NCBI GenBank assembly: GCA_019722365.1
Contig: JADFUC010002282.1
Location: forward strand, 186,001-250,000
Reading direction: 5' to 3'
From: Lithospermum erythrorhizon
Taxonomy: Eukaryota; Streptophyta; Magnoliopsida; Boraginales; Boraginaceae
DNA length: 64,000 nucleotides
Below the pieces are notes generated by a model, which saw only the letters and a program-made list of their open reading frames with translations, was not told the DNA's origin and made no database searches. Numbering within the stretch: the first letter of the stretch is position 1; every line of letters starts with the position of its first letter. Below are positions 10,837-22,288 of the stretch, piece by piece. The position numbers and the translations under genes are program-made.

Positions 10837-12630
10837 TCACCAATAGTCCATACAAGTACACGAGCCATTTGTAAAATGATGGAAACGAATACGATCCCTA
10901 ACAATGATATCCACATTAAATATTTTAGACAATAATTTGGCTACATTGTGACAATCATTGCAGATGCTCAAATTCTTAAAAACACGAATTGGCACACCTG
11001 GCTTAGAGTTTAGTAGACCAAAAGCGATTGCAAATCTCTCGCTGTGTAGCTTAAGGCAGTTACCCTTCCCGCCATCATGTTCATCAACCATGGGTGCTTG
11101 TGTTGAATCAGGAGCATACCCTTCTAAGTTCAGTTTTTCTTGAACAATATCGAGAAATTTGTAAATTTCTTCCCTTCGAGGATGAGATGTATCTCCAGCG
11201 AAAAATTCATGAACCACACCATCAACCTCAATTGAACTACAGCCAGGCTCCTTAGTAATCCCCTTATCATCCATAAGTTTCCTAACCTGCCCAACTTCAT
11301 TCCACTTATGAGCACATGCATACACTCTGGAGAGAAGTACATAGACACCACTACAAACATTCCCCTCGGACTCGATTACCTGCCTCGCTACTTCCTCACT
11401 GAGCTCAACCCCTGCATTTCTTTTACACAAGGCATTAAGAATACTCCTCCAAATTACAGCATCGGGTTTCATTTCCATAGTTGACAATACATCTAATGCT
11501 TCATCGATACGTCCAGCACGAGCTAAAAGATCAACCAGACAACCAAAATGCTCCAAAACAGGCTTAATCTTGAACTCACTAACCATTTTATCAAAATAAT
11601 AACGACCTTCGGAAACTAGACCTCTATGACTACATGCACTTAATACACCAACAAACGTAATCGAATTAGGCATTAAATGTTCTTCATCAATCATCTTGTC
11701 AAAATATTTAAAAGCAAAATCAACCTCCCCGTGCATGGCAAATCCTAAAATCATCGAATTCCAAGAATTCAAGTCTCGAGTACTCATACCCTCGAAAACC
11801 TGTACAGCCATTACCCACGACCCACATTTACAATACATACTAATCAAACAATTATTCAACAAAACATATATTTTAGCGTCGTAATTACAGTTCCTCAACA
11901 CATAAGCATGAGCCCACATTCCCATATACAATGCCCCCACCCCAGCACAAGCACTAATCACACTCTGCATAGTATACCCATCAGCCTCAAACAACTCACC
12001 CATCTCACTAAACCTCTGCAACGCTTCATCAAACTCACCCAATTGAACAAGTGCATCAATAATAACGTTCCACGACACCTTACTTCTCTCAGTCATTTCA
12101 TCAAACACTTGCATAGCTTCTTTTAAACACCCACAAGACCCATAAAAATGAACCAAGCTATTATTCACATAAACATCGGAACCCAACCCATGTTTCAAAA
12201 CATGGGCATGCACTTGTCTACCTTCAGACAACGCAAATAAATAAGCACAAGCTTTTAACACAAAAGGATAAGTATGCTTATCTGGCGCAACCAAACTACC
12301 CTTCACTAAAACATCCTTAAACAACAAAACTGCTTGTTCTTTTTTGTTATTACTATGAGCGTAAGCTCTAATGAGTGTGTTGTAAGTAAATGAATTTGGT
12401 TGTTGAATTTGGTTGAATAATTTGGAGGTGTAGTTGAGGTCTTTGAGGGAAGCGAAGTGGAGGATTTTGGAGAAGATGAAGAGGGAGTGGGGGTGGTGAG
12501 GGGGTAGGGTACGGAGGGTATGTGCGTGGAGTTGTTTGAGGTGGTTGACGGTGGTGCATTGGGATAGGAGGTGGAGGAGATGGGCTCGTTCGGTGGTGCG
12601 GAGTGGTGGGCTTGGTGAGGTTGCCAACAT
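10837..12630 (-). CDS. CRR28: PPR-DYW RNA editing factor, CRR28-like
   Basis: A single uninterrupted frame of 597 residues, intronless as usual for this family. It is a PLS-class pentatricopeptide protein. An N-terminal leader (QLHAHTLRTLP) precedes a series of P, L and S repeats (SFTYNTLIRAYAHS, VSWNVIIDALVQLGEFDEA, NSWNSMILGFAMHG). E/E+ motifs and a C-terminal DYW cytidine-deaminase-like domain follow. The deaminase signature is intact: H529-S-E531 and C557-x-x-C560-H, with a final C-T-C-M-D-Y-W. Wording throughout resembles Arabidopsis CRR28 (At1g59720), which in chloroplasts is needed for editing of sites in ndhB and ndhD transcripts. An editing role in NDH expression is inferred from that similarity and from synteny with DUF569 and thioredoxin h. 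A typical transit peptide is not obvious. The ATG at 12630 is the first in frame after non-coding sequence. A different start upstream cannot be excluded. Confidence 0.92.
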   Translation of the reverse strand: MLATSPSPPLRTTERAHLLHLLSQCTTVNHLKQLHAHTLRTLPPHHPHSLFIFSKILHFASLKDLNYTSKLFNQIQQPNSFTYNTLIRAYAHSNNKKEQAVLLFKDVLVKGSLVAPDKHTYPFVLKACAYLFALSEGRQVHAHVLKHGLGSDVYVNNSLVHFYGSCGCLKEAMQVFDEMTERSKVSWNVIIDALVQLGEFDEALQRFSEMGELFEADGYTMQSVISACAGVGALYMGMWAHAYVLRNCNYDAKIYVLLNNCLISMYCKCGSWVMAVQVFEGMSTRDLNSWNSMILGFAMHGEVDFAFKYFDKMIDEEHLMPNSITFVGVLSACSHRGLVSEGRYYFDKMVSEFKIKPVLEHFGCLVDLLARAGRIDEALDVLSTMEMKPDAVIWRSILNALCKRNAGVELSEEVARQVIESEGNVCSGVYVLLSRVYACAHKWNEVGQVRKLMDDKGITKEPGCSSIEVDGVVHEFFAGDTSHPRREEIYKFLDIVQEKLNLEGYAPDSTQAPMVDEHDGGKGNCLKLHSERFAIAFGLLNSKPGVPIRVFKNLSICNDCHNVAKLLSKIFNVDIIVRDRIRFHHFTNGSCTCMDYW

Positions 12631-12639
12631 CGTGGATGA

Positions 12640-13757
12640 CTTGGATAAAATTAGTAATTAATGGTCCAATAATAACTGGTGTTAGTGGTGGTCCGGTAAA
12701 CCGAACTATTGAGGAACCGACAGGTTTCTTATCCGACAAATATTCACCGATGTTTTAAATCGGTATGGAAACATTTATTGTTTTTTAGTGGATATCCGAC
12801 TTGACCCGGACCATTAAGCAGTTAACCCAAAATCACGGACCGAAATACTTAAAATTTTGAGTAAAATGAGACCCACCTTGGACTAGACCGAGCATCCACC
12901 CGGTAAGCTATCCATCTGGTCTTGGTTAAACTTTTTTGCCCGATGTCCGAACACATAATACTTTCCGTTCCGTTGCGGTCCAATCTTTTTGCTCGATATC
13001 CATACCGGACCAATATCAACACTAATAATAAGTGTCATGCATATATATAAAGATATTTATTTCATCTATATGCAGAAAATAATTTCGATTATTGTTATTA
13101 CAAGGACTTGCAAAGTAATTCTGTGATGACTAACCGACTAGAAAATCCCTCAATGAGCACGCGGGTAAGAATAAAAACGTATTGTTAAGACTCGTTTTTG
13201 TTTGTGAAGTCAATCCATTGAATTCAGTAACGTGTCAACTCGGGGCTTCGAGGTGGGGTGTTACATAATCTTTCTTAGATCCAAAGTTATTAATAGTAGC
13301 TATCGCTCCTTCAAGGGCGCGGTGGGGTTCGCCACGAGGTGTCTCTGTCATGTGCACTACGTGAAAAGTCATATTTCGCCGCTTATTTGCCGCCATACGC
13401 TTATCATGTAATCGCGCTTATAGCTGAAAATGAGAGACTGCTACTATATTTTTACCCTATAATTCAAACTAAACCCTACCTTGTTGCGCCTCTTTCTTTA
13501 TTTCTTTCATCTTCTTCTCTCCTTTATGGGGAGCCCAGATCTATGTTTTTTTTTTTTGTCTTTTCTCCTTCAAATAATAGATAATCTGCTTTTAATTTCT
13601 TAATTTTGTATTCTAATTTTTATTTGTAAATGGTATTAATTATATTGATTAATTTTGTATTTTAATTTTTTTTGTAATTTATATAATGGTATTGATATAT
13701 ATTCTATATATTGATTAATTTTGTATTTTAATTTCTATTTGTAATTCATATAATTGT

Positions 13758-13803
<46 letters not shown>

Positions 13804-14470
13804 ATTAATTTATATTGATTAATTTCTACTTTGTGATACAATGATTAATGTGTTTATAATTGTTATAATTTTATCATATAATTTTGTGATATATTGATGA
13901 GTTGAAGATGACGATTATTGATGCATGTTTGTCTTTTCGATTGTATTGGATGATATTTACTTATGCATGTTTGTCTTTTAATTTGCACGATAATCTTTAA
14001 TTATGCACGTTTTCCTTTCGAATCGTAGTTGGATGTTCTTTGATGTTACAAACACGGAAGAGTTCAACTAAATGGTTATGAGTATTACAAATTTTGTGTT
14101 ATTATACACACATATATATATATATGTTATATAAGAAACTAAAAATTATCGCTTGTTTACAATTATAGCTTTTGAAGCTGGCCAAGGACGGATCGTAAAA
14201 CGCTATTAACAACTTTGCTTGGATTTTTGTCCATTGTTATGTTTACAACAAGTATTAAGAAATACTGAATTGGTTGGATTCCTCTGTATTAGTTCATGAC
14301 TTCGCTTCACTAAATGTAGATTAGCATGCAAAGGGCGGAATCGTAAATTTTGTGAAGGAGCGGAGGATTAATGTAAAACACATCATTTATCATAAAAAAA
14401 AATGTACTACATAAATAATAACGCAGTGGAAATAGAAAGCAAAATCTAAACTATTTTATCTTATTTTTGC
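12640..14470. other. Intergenic DNA between CRR28-like gene and hAT relic
   Basis: No gene seen. It includes a minisatellite and TA microsatellite (13.59-13.80 kb) and a short GC-rich piece near 13.22-13.35 kb ending GGGGTGTTACA, a form common at gypsy LTR ends. An 81-codon ORF at 13339-13584 has no recognisable domain. Confidence 0.5.
13590..13870. repeat. AT-rich minisatellite plus (TA)n
   Basis: Three imperfect copies of a unit of about 70 bp (TTGATTAATTTTGTATTTTA, then TTTGTAATTTATATAATGGT) run from about 13590 to 13765. They are followed by a pure TA run of about 36 bp (13766-13801) and further TTGATTAATTT fragments. No coding capacity. Confidence 0.75.
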
Positions 14471-14479
14471 ATTTTAAGT

Positions 14480-16760
14480 GGGCACACCTAATTTCCATTT
14501 TTTTTTTAAGATCAAAAGCATCTATAATGGAATCAATATCAAAACTACGAGCAATCCGCCTCTCAACGTAGCCTCTCAATGTATAGCACTAAACTATCAG
14601 CAAGGAAGTCATTGTCCATCTTGTTTCTCAACCTTATTTCACAATCTTCATTGTTGTTATTAAGGCATGCCTCGTTGTAGTCAGAGAAACGCAAAGGCGA
14701 GGGACCAATCTAATCAACTTATCAAAGTGAGGATATATTTTACACTTCTTTGTCTCTTTCAATACCCTGCACAACTCTGAAATTGTTGAGACATTTTGCA
14801 AGTCATCACTTATACGCAAATTAATCTTGAAATGATTCAACTCATACTTTAAATGTGACAACTCTTTGATCTCAGTAACTGGGTAGGATTCTAGACGCTT
14901 AACTTGCATATAATATCATCAACATTAAATAAAACAAATCCATCCCTCGGATTCAATGATGAGGTGAGTATGAGCAATTCGGCCATATTTTCACAAATGG
15001 ATTGTAACTCTTGAAGTTGAAAATCAATACGGGCATTAAAAGATCAACTCAGATGATAGTTCTTGCCGTAAATATCATTTATACGGCCTCTCCTCTTCGT
15101 TTCCAATCTTATGATTGCAACAAAATAGCTTCACTTTATCAAACAAAGTAAAGTCGTATCCTTCTTCTCTTAATTGTTTGAGCCGAATTTTATTGATGAA
15201 ACTAAATGCATAGCATTTTTTTAATATCTTGAGATTCTCAAATGTTTTGCATAAATCATCCTTATTCTAATATTTCAACCAACATATAAAAGAAATATGA
15301 ACTCAAAGAAGTAATCTTATCATAAACTCCATTCCGCTTACCTCTTTGGCCGGCGCAACTTTTATCATTGATTATATCTTTTAAGACTCCTCGCTAGTTG
15401 CATCACATATTAAGTAAACTAATGAGAGATTGCAAATGAACCCCTGAGTCTGTCTTTTTAAAGTGCCGATTTGATTTTTTTCTTTACCAGTTTCCAATTT
15501 TTTTAATGAAATTTGCTCCAAAATTTGACGCTCAGTGCATACACAACCTGTCATGTTCTTGCATAGAATTAATTACCACATTAACAATAGATGTTACATT
15601 ATCAAAGAATTGATGAACATATATGACATCTGAAGCAGCAGCCACTAATGCCAGTTGAAGACGATGTGCAAAACAATGCATATAATATGCAAATGGGCAT
15701 TCTTTAAGAATCAAAGCTTGTAAACTATTTCATTGTCCCCTCATATTACTAGCCCCATCATATCCTTGACCTCTCATATTTTTAATATCAAGTTTGTGAA
15801 GTGATAAAAGTTCACATATGTGTGACTTCAAACTTAATGACTTTGTATCTTGAACATGAACTAAATTCAAAAATCTTTCTCTAACAAATCCTTCTGCATC
15901 AACAAACCTCAAAACAACTACCATTTGCTCTTTTTTTTGATTAATCTCTAAACTCATAAAAAATAATACAATGTTTACTATCACCAATTTCTTCACGAAT
16001 ATAATTTCGAACTTTCTCTGCTATGATTGAAACAATCTCCTTTTGAATTAAAGGTGATGTGTAAGAGGCATTCCCATGAGGAGATCTTACAAGAGCTTCC
16101 ACATTTTCATTATAAAGTCCAAGAAAACTCAACAACTCTAGAAAGTTACCTTTATTTTCTAAATCAGGACCTTCCTTGTGGCCTCTGTATGGACAAGCCT
16201 GGAGTGCAAGAAACTTCATAGAATCAATTGATACTTGCAACCTGAAGCGATTTCGAGCAATTTGCTCTGACGATTGATTTTGTAATTGAATTTCAATATG
16301 TTGAGATGAATTCTTGAAAATGTTTAATTGTTCCACTGCAGAGTTATGTGTTGAGTTTGAACCTCCCACATGTTTCAAGAAAGCACACGTTTTCCCTGTG
16401 ACTTTACTCCAATTATTAAATCCTTTCACCGTAAAAGCCTGTCCTTTTGTATTTGATTTGCTAAAAAGATAGCATGGAAACAATAAGCAAGATTTCTTTT
16501 AGGAGAATATTCCAACCAATCTTTGAATAAATCAATCCATTCTCGACGAAAATGACGACCATTCTTATCAATTGGAGTTTTTTCAGGGACAACCTGATAC
16601 GGGCCTATACCAATATAAAAGCGACACATTTTTTCTTGTTGATCTGGAGGACACTTCCACATTAGCGTTTCTCTCTCCTGGGTCAACTTCATGGTACCAT
16701 CACATCCAATTGATTCAACTCTAAAGTACTTTTATGCACGTTGATCGTAATCTATATGTG
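14480..16760 (-). pseudogene. hAT-family transposase relic (ZMYM1/TTF-type)
   Basis: Reading the minus strand from 16692 down gives, in order: a TTF-type zinc-finger start (CRFYIGIGPYQVVPEKTP, then FRREWIDLFKDWLEYSPKRN); a DUF4371-like region (KGFNNWSKVTGKTCAFLKHV to EKVRNYIREEIGDSKHCIIF); MRGQGYDGASNMRGQ; YMHCFAHRLQLALVAAASD; and the C-terminal hAT dimerisation end near 14490-14700 (LRNKMDNDFLADSLVLYIER, then DIDSIIDAF). The frame is broken in at least four places. One break near 14565-14585 comes from a small duplication of TTGAGAGGC. The order matches plant 'zinc finger MYM-type protein 1-like' hAT transposases, usually 750-800 residues. It is dead as a transposase source, and its terminal repeats were not identified with confidence. 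Confidence 0.88.
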
Positions 16761-16764
16761 GTTA

Positions 16765-17782
16765 TTCAATTAGAAGTCAGTTAGCGAGGGATCCATTTCA
16801 ACGACACTTTCAATATTTGGAGACTCTTTTTTCTTTTTTAAAATAAGATTTAATTGTGTTCTTCCCCTATATGAAATTCTGTAATTTGAAATTGTAAAAT
16901 ATTGAATAAATTTAATATAATAATCCTAATATAAAATAATATCAGATGTCTTAAATTTTAAATTACTTAATTAAAATTAAATAATACAATATGTATATTA
17001 ATTAAAATCAGCTTAAACTTAGTAAAAGAAAAATTATAAACAAATAAAAGCATATTATAAAACAATACGGCAGTATCAATACATTAAGTAATATAATACT
17101 CCATGTCTCCATATATTATTATTATTATTAAGTAAAGGAAGAAGTACAATACCAAAGTTGAAGAAGCCGATTTTCCAAATCCCAAAATTATAAAATTGCA
17201 GCCGATTGTTTATTATATTTAGGTGAACTCACAAGCCGATTGTTTTGTGAATTGTGCAAAGGTGTCGTTGGTTAAAAGTAGTAGTTTATTATATTTAGGT
17301 CAAACTTATTTGAATCATGTATTTGTGAGTTATAAATTTTGGGCCTAATAATTATACAATCCAATAATATGAATAGTTACAAATTAATATTAACCCAATA
17401 ATTAAACTTTAAATATAAAAATTAGGGGGACGAATGATATAATTTTTAAAAAAATATATAATATTATAGTTTTTTTGTTAAATCTAGGAGGGACGACATA
17501 CCCTGCTTCTCCTGTGAGTAGATGGTTTAGTTTCTCAAAGTAGACGGTTAATGGTTCAATGAACAACATAAGCAATCCAAGAGCAAAAGTCATATAAATA
17601 AATTTGAGTATTTAGAATGCAACAGCTCTAGAGCAGTTACATTAATGAAGAATGACAAATGTAATACCAAATCAGAAGCTAACTTATTCAACTTCACAAC
17701 TTGATTGTTACTGAGATTCTTGGCTTAAACCTCCTAACGATTCCCAAACTTTTTACAATGCATCTTGAGAGCACAAATTTGA
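16765..17782. other. Intergenic DNA downstream of thioredoxin gene
   Basis: AT-rich, with an (ATT)n run near 17115-17132. A short GC-richer piece near 17485-17515 could be the right end of the hAT element. A 63-codon ORF at 17402-17593 is not convincing. The 3' UTR of the thioredoxin gene presumably lies in the last 200-300 bases. Confidence 0.45.
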
Positions 17783-19494
17783 TTAGGGACTGTGTTTCTC
17801 AATAATGTACTGGAGGCCTTCCTTCTTAGTTCCCACAAACCTGTCAACTGTTGTACCCTTCTTTATTAATACGAATGTTGGCATCGAACGCACCCCAAAT
17901 TCTTCAGCCACATTCTGTTTGGATTAAGCAACAGGTCCTCATATTAGCATATTTTCAAAGCAACAGACAATTTTATATTATAACAGAAACGGAAGCCTTG
18001 GCGCGATAGTTAAAGTTACAGCCATCTAATTTCAGGTCGTTATTCAATTTGCCGGAAGAATCACTATGTATAAATGACTATGAATATGATCCATATTGTA
18101 TGATTATTAGGATATTATATGGTAATATCGAGTATATGAAAATATTTGAGTAGGAGCTGACAATAAAGAATCCTGGAAGATAAGATATTTAGTTTTCATA
18201 TTTAATATATTTATTACTAGGTTTATGTTTAATATTTGTCTATATATAGACGTTCTCTAGTAATTATAATACTCAAGTTTATACAACAATTATCATTAAT
18301 AATATTCTCCCTCTATATATAGGCATCGAGTCTAAGATCCTAAAATAATTATTTTTGTTTCGATAAAATCTAATGATACTATCCTAAATAAACCATCCGC
18401 GGGACCAATGATATATATATTTTTTCTTTCCACAATTTTCCAAATTACGAAGTTCATCAGTAGAAATCTTGCACCTTTATCCCTTTATTTATTCTTATTT
18501 CGGATCATTATCAATTTATTTTCATAATTTTCTTTTAATTTGATGACAAAATATCTTTATACCTATTTTTTTTTCTTTTGTGAGGCACAAGATGCACACA
18601 TTTTTTATATGATTCATTGACTCCAATGATTTTGTCCAACTATTTGGATTTTGTTTTATACAGTTCATTTGTGCAATCTATTAGTTTTGGTGTATGTCAT
18701 GATCATGTGACCCATGTGTCACGCATTATTAGACATCTTCTACTTTTTTCTCGACCATAATTATTGTACTCTTTTTATTTTACAAGTCTAACCTTGTAAA
18801 CATTTGATACAAGCCTAACTTTGTATCCATTTTTTGCCACCATAATTGGACCAATTTTATTTCTGAGACATAATTATTGGATCTTTTTTTTTCTTGATTG
18901 CACATTTTTTTGCGTTGACCCATTATGTGGAGCCTTTTTATTTTGAAAAGTTATTTAAACTTATATTTTGGAGAGTCATTAAAGATATAGAGGTTGAAGT
19001 CTGAAGTCAAGTTTGTGTTTAGTATTTACCTCTATATATAAACGTTCTCTAGCAATTATAATACACAAGTTTACACAACAATTATCATTAATAATATTCT
19101 CCATCTATATTTTATGAATGATATGTATAGATGTGATAAGAGATCAAGAGCTCATACCATCAACTCATCTACGTCAATTTGGATGAATTCGACATCTGGG
19201 AAATGAACAGCAAGGTCGTGAACTGCAGGCGCCATGACTTTACAAGGTGCAGACCATATCGCCGTGAAGTAGATAACCATCTTTCAACAAAAAGAAAGGA
19301 GATCAGGTCAGTTAACATTATAGTTGCAGAACAGTAAGCATATTGTAAAGGTTAACTTATAAACTAACCAATTTTCTAGTCCTTTTCGAGGCTTCATAAT
19401 GGATCCTCCATTTAGATGGAGAATTGAAGATATTAACCTCAGACCTCCTGGTAGTTGCATATCCATAGCGCGAAGTTGAGTTATTTGACCCCAT
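17783..19494 (-). CDS. Thioredoxin h with Ser-for-Cys active site
   Basis: Three exons on the minus strand, 19494-19369, 19280-19158 and 17914-17783, all with GT-AG introns in phase 0. They give 126 residues, the usual length of subgroup 2 h-type thioredoxins. The N-terminus MGSNNS offers Gly2 for N-myristoylation, as in related plant thioredoxins. Exon 1 ends [16 protein letters not shown], the usual pre-strand helix. Exon 2 carries [19 protein letters not shown], and exon 3 has [13 protein letters not shown] with the cis-proline at 95. The striking change is in the active site: W51-S52-A-P-C55, with serine (TCT) where the attacking cysteine (TGT) is expected. Tyr46 replaces the buried aspartate of classical thioredoxins. 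Normal dithiol reductase activity is therefore not expected. All exons are otherwise intact, so this is either a specialised protein or a very young loss. Its position next to the CRR28-like and DUF569 genes matches Arabidopsis TRX h7 (At1g59730). Intron 2 is 1.24 kb and holds repeats. Confidence 0.9.
18085..19115 (-). mobile_element. TRIM-like LTR element in thioredoxin intron 2
   Basis: A stretch of about 75 bp is repeated directly near 18240-18316 and 19029-19110. Both copies contain the blocks ACGTTCTCTAG and ACAACAATTATCATTAATAA and end with CTCC-TCTATAT. The end resembles copia LTR 3' ends, and a primer-binding-like AGGCATCGAGTCTAAGATCC follows the left copy. Similarity weakens upstream, so full LTRs of about 200 bp are only inferred. 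The interior of about 700 bp has no ORF, which suggests a small non-autonomous element. The orientation of the LTR features is along the plus strand, opposite to the host gene, so the strand given is that of the host intron. Confidence 0.5.
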
Positions 19495-19499
19495 TATGC

Positions 19500-20630
19500 A
19501 CTGCCCAACTGATAACCAAAGGCGATAAATGCCTTTTTATAATGATTGCTGATGGAATTTGTCATCCTCAGTGCCCAGTAATGGATGCAGAATATGTTCT
19601 CAAGGCCAACTTTGATCATGGACCACTCAATTGTTTATTGGAAGGTTTGATGCTCAAGGTATTTCCACTTTCTGCTAGTTTTTTCTGAGGTGTTTATTGA
19701 TGATTATATCAATTGTTATCTTCTTTATTCTTTATCTGATCTCCCAAATCTCTTACGCACTCACTTGCACAACTGTTTCTGATATGGTAAATTAATACTG
19801 TAACATTCATTTCCAATAGTGGTGACAATATAACAATTCTCATGTGCATATCAGGAAGGTTTCCATCTGCACAAGTTCAAGTCAGTTCATCAGTGGATTT
19901 GGATATGTAGATATGGCCAGTTGAGGAGTGTTTACTCTTTATATAGTCGATTGATTTTAGTACGTACCGGTTTTATGTTATACAAAGTACGTCATAGCCG
20001 ACATGTTTTAACATACTCCTCATCTAGTTCATCTACACACCAATGAGAGTTGAACCTGATTTGCTGCAGCAAAGAAAAGATAATGATTCTCTCATCCCAG
20101 AATATTTGATGACATGCACCAGCCAAATTAGCTAACTATCTCTTGTTGTTTGTGTCCATGGCCTAAATTTCTTTTCGAGTTTTGAGTGGAATGTGAGCCA
20201 AACAAGGTATCCTCTGATGTAGATGCATTCCTAGAACAACCATGATGATTGGTAGCCAGGGCAGATCCAAGAATTAATAATTGGGTGATCCTCGATCTAT
20301 GGTTAAATTAGAATTTCTTTTCAAAATAATTAAGTAAATAAAAAGAATAAAATTAAGATTTAATGAATAATTTAAAATTCGATAAATTCATGAAATACAT
20401 CATTTTTAACATCCTTGAATTGCCTACTAACCATTTTATATATAAACTAGTATAGCGGACGTTGCACGCAGAGTTTCGTCAATAATTGTAATTTCATTGT
20501 TATAATTATAAAAATAACCATTATTGTTAGTTTTGCTTTGGCTCTAGATATCATAGATATTTTGGAATTATTTTTACAGCCTTTGTGGTATAAAATTTAA
20601 GTGGCTATCCTAACTTTTTCCAATATGTTT
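19500..20630. other. Region upstream of thioredoxin gene
   Basis: This should contain the promoter of the thioredoxin gene. No clear TATA box was chosen. On the opposite strand an open frame at 19510-19660 (DGICHPQCPVMDAEYVLKAN) and a second open stretch after a possible AG acceptor near 19855 (EGFHLHKFKSVHQWIWICRY) look more protein-like than the surrounding DNA. I do not recognise them. They may be a captured exon pair or chance. Confidence 0.4.
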
Positions 20631-20631
20631 T

Positions 20632-21976
20632 AAAAAACTCTATAAATCAATAATGACAAATTAATAAACTCTCTAAAATAATTAATTTGTCCGTCCCGAC
20701 TGGGACCGCTTAAAAATTTCAAAAATCGATAAATAATAAGATAATAATTTTGAAAATTCTTTTTATAATATAGGTCCCAATAAAATCATTAATTATCAAT
20801 TCTTAAATCGAAAAATAATTATTAGAACTTAATGAAAATATGTATCTATAGTTTGTTTTCTTTAAAGTATAAAATTAATGAAAATACTTATGTTAATAAA
20901 CTTATTATTCAAGTAATTACTATAACTAATATGAAATAATCAATACTATTAGTTTCCCTTATGATCTCTAAGGCTATCTACAATGGTTTAGTTATTCAAC
21001 ACTCTCTTTTTCAATTTTCAATACCCACATCATCTTCTCTCTCTACACATACACAATTCAACAAACCATTCAACTTTACACTCACAATAAGCTTTTGCTT
21101 AATAAATTCAACACTCTACCCTACCCACTTTTATATTATATACTCATATTTATATTCTTTATTTTATGATTAAATAAGTATAAAATTATCATTTATAATT
21201 AAATAATAATAATTAACACTTAAATAAATTATTTTTTGACATTTTTAAAATAAAAATTTATTCAAATATTTTTTAATCTCATATTCCTAATTAATTTTTG
21301 TTTTAAATAAAACAAGAAGTATAGATAATAATGATTAAAACAAAGAAAAGTTACAAACAAATAAACAATGCTAATAAACAAAAAGACGCAAAGACTACTA
21401 ATGAAATACAAATAATCACAATCAGACAATATAATCGGACGACACTATAATCAAACTCTTAAAGCACATAATAAAAAAATATAAGAAAAACTCTATTTAT
21501 AAAGCAGAAAATGAACCACATTTCTATTTATAAAGTAAAAAATGATTAATTTTTACTATTCTTTTTCATAAAAAAAATTATGTTATTATGAAATAATTGA
21601 TATGAAATAATTAGGATACATTAAAAATTTAACAATTCAATCATCACGCCAAGGGTCCACTTTCTACAAAATATCAACAAAATCAAACTAAATCATTAAT
21701 GTAATCCAGCTTCCTACACCATTCAACATTGTTGAATGTATTTAAATAAGAATTAATCCACCTAGATTCAACACTCTCATTGTACATCCATAATATTTCT
21801 AATGGTATTTCATATCTTCCGGATGATTCTACATGGATCAATCTCATTAAATTCAAGAAGCCATTAAACGTGACATGTCTTCATGTTATTAAAATTTTAA
21901 ATTATTAATTTATCGTTAAATTAATAACTATCTACACAAATTTCGATCCCAACGCTATTAATTTATAGAGTTTTTA
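20632..21976. mobile_element. TIR element with CTCTATAAATTAATA ends
   Basis: The left end AAAAACTCTATAAATCAATA and the reverse complement of the right end, AAAAACTCTATAAATTAATA, form a 20-base inverted repeat with one mismatch, 1.35 kb apart. Subterminal sequence is also partly mirrored: TAATAAACTCTCTAAAATAA and GTCCGTCCCGACTGGGACC on the left, and TTAATAACTATCTACACAAA and CGATCCCAACG on the right. No transposase frame, so it is non-autonomous. The superfamily cannot be set from the ends alone. The left subterminal sequence is shared with the tandem array at 1-1745. Confidence 0.65.
20965..21798. mobile_element. Possible nested MITE
   Basis: Inside the larger TIR element, the left part GGCTATCTACAATGGTTTAG, followed by TTATTCAACACTCTC, and the right part ATTCAACACTCTCATTGTAC, followed by ATCCATAA, form a loose inverted relation. 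Form and content resemble Harbinger-type MITEs of plants (CTACAATGG ends). The match is imperfect and the ends are approximate. Confidence 0.35.
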
Positions 21977-22265
21977 TTGTACATTGTTACGCCCGTGTTA
22001 CAATATTGAATACATGGATACAACATATAAACAATGATAGTGAATATTTAAAACGAATTTCAATAATGTAAAAATTATAGTAATATTTACCTAGTAGGTT
22101 AGTTCATACATTGCTAACTGAGCATTGAGTGTTATATTTCAAATACAACTTTAAGAACAAAAACTAAAACTTGCTTAAGTTACATAATAAAATGATATAC
22201 TAAGAAAAAATTATATGATGTCGTGAACTTATACAAATACTATTATTTCGCTATTCGATAGATAG

Positions 22266-22288
22266 TAATAATAATAATAATAATAAAA
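22266..22288. repeat. (AAT)n microsatellite
   Basis: Seven or so uninterrupted AAT/ATA triplets in AT-rich intergenic DNA. Confidence 0.8.

Noticed and set aside
10958..12739. Several ORFs opposite or out of frame with the PPR gene
   Set aside because: They are shadows of the 597-codon PPR frame and show no domain of their own.
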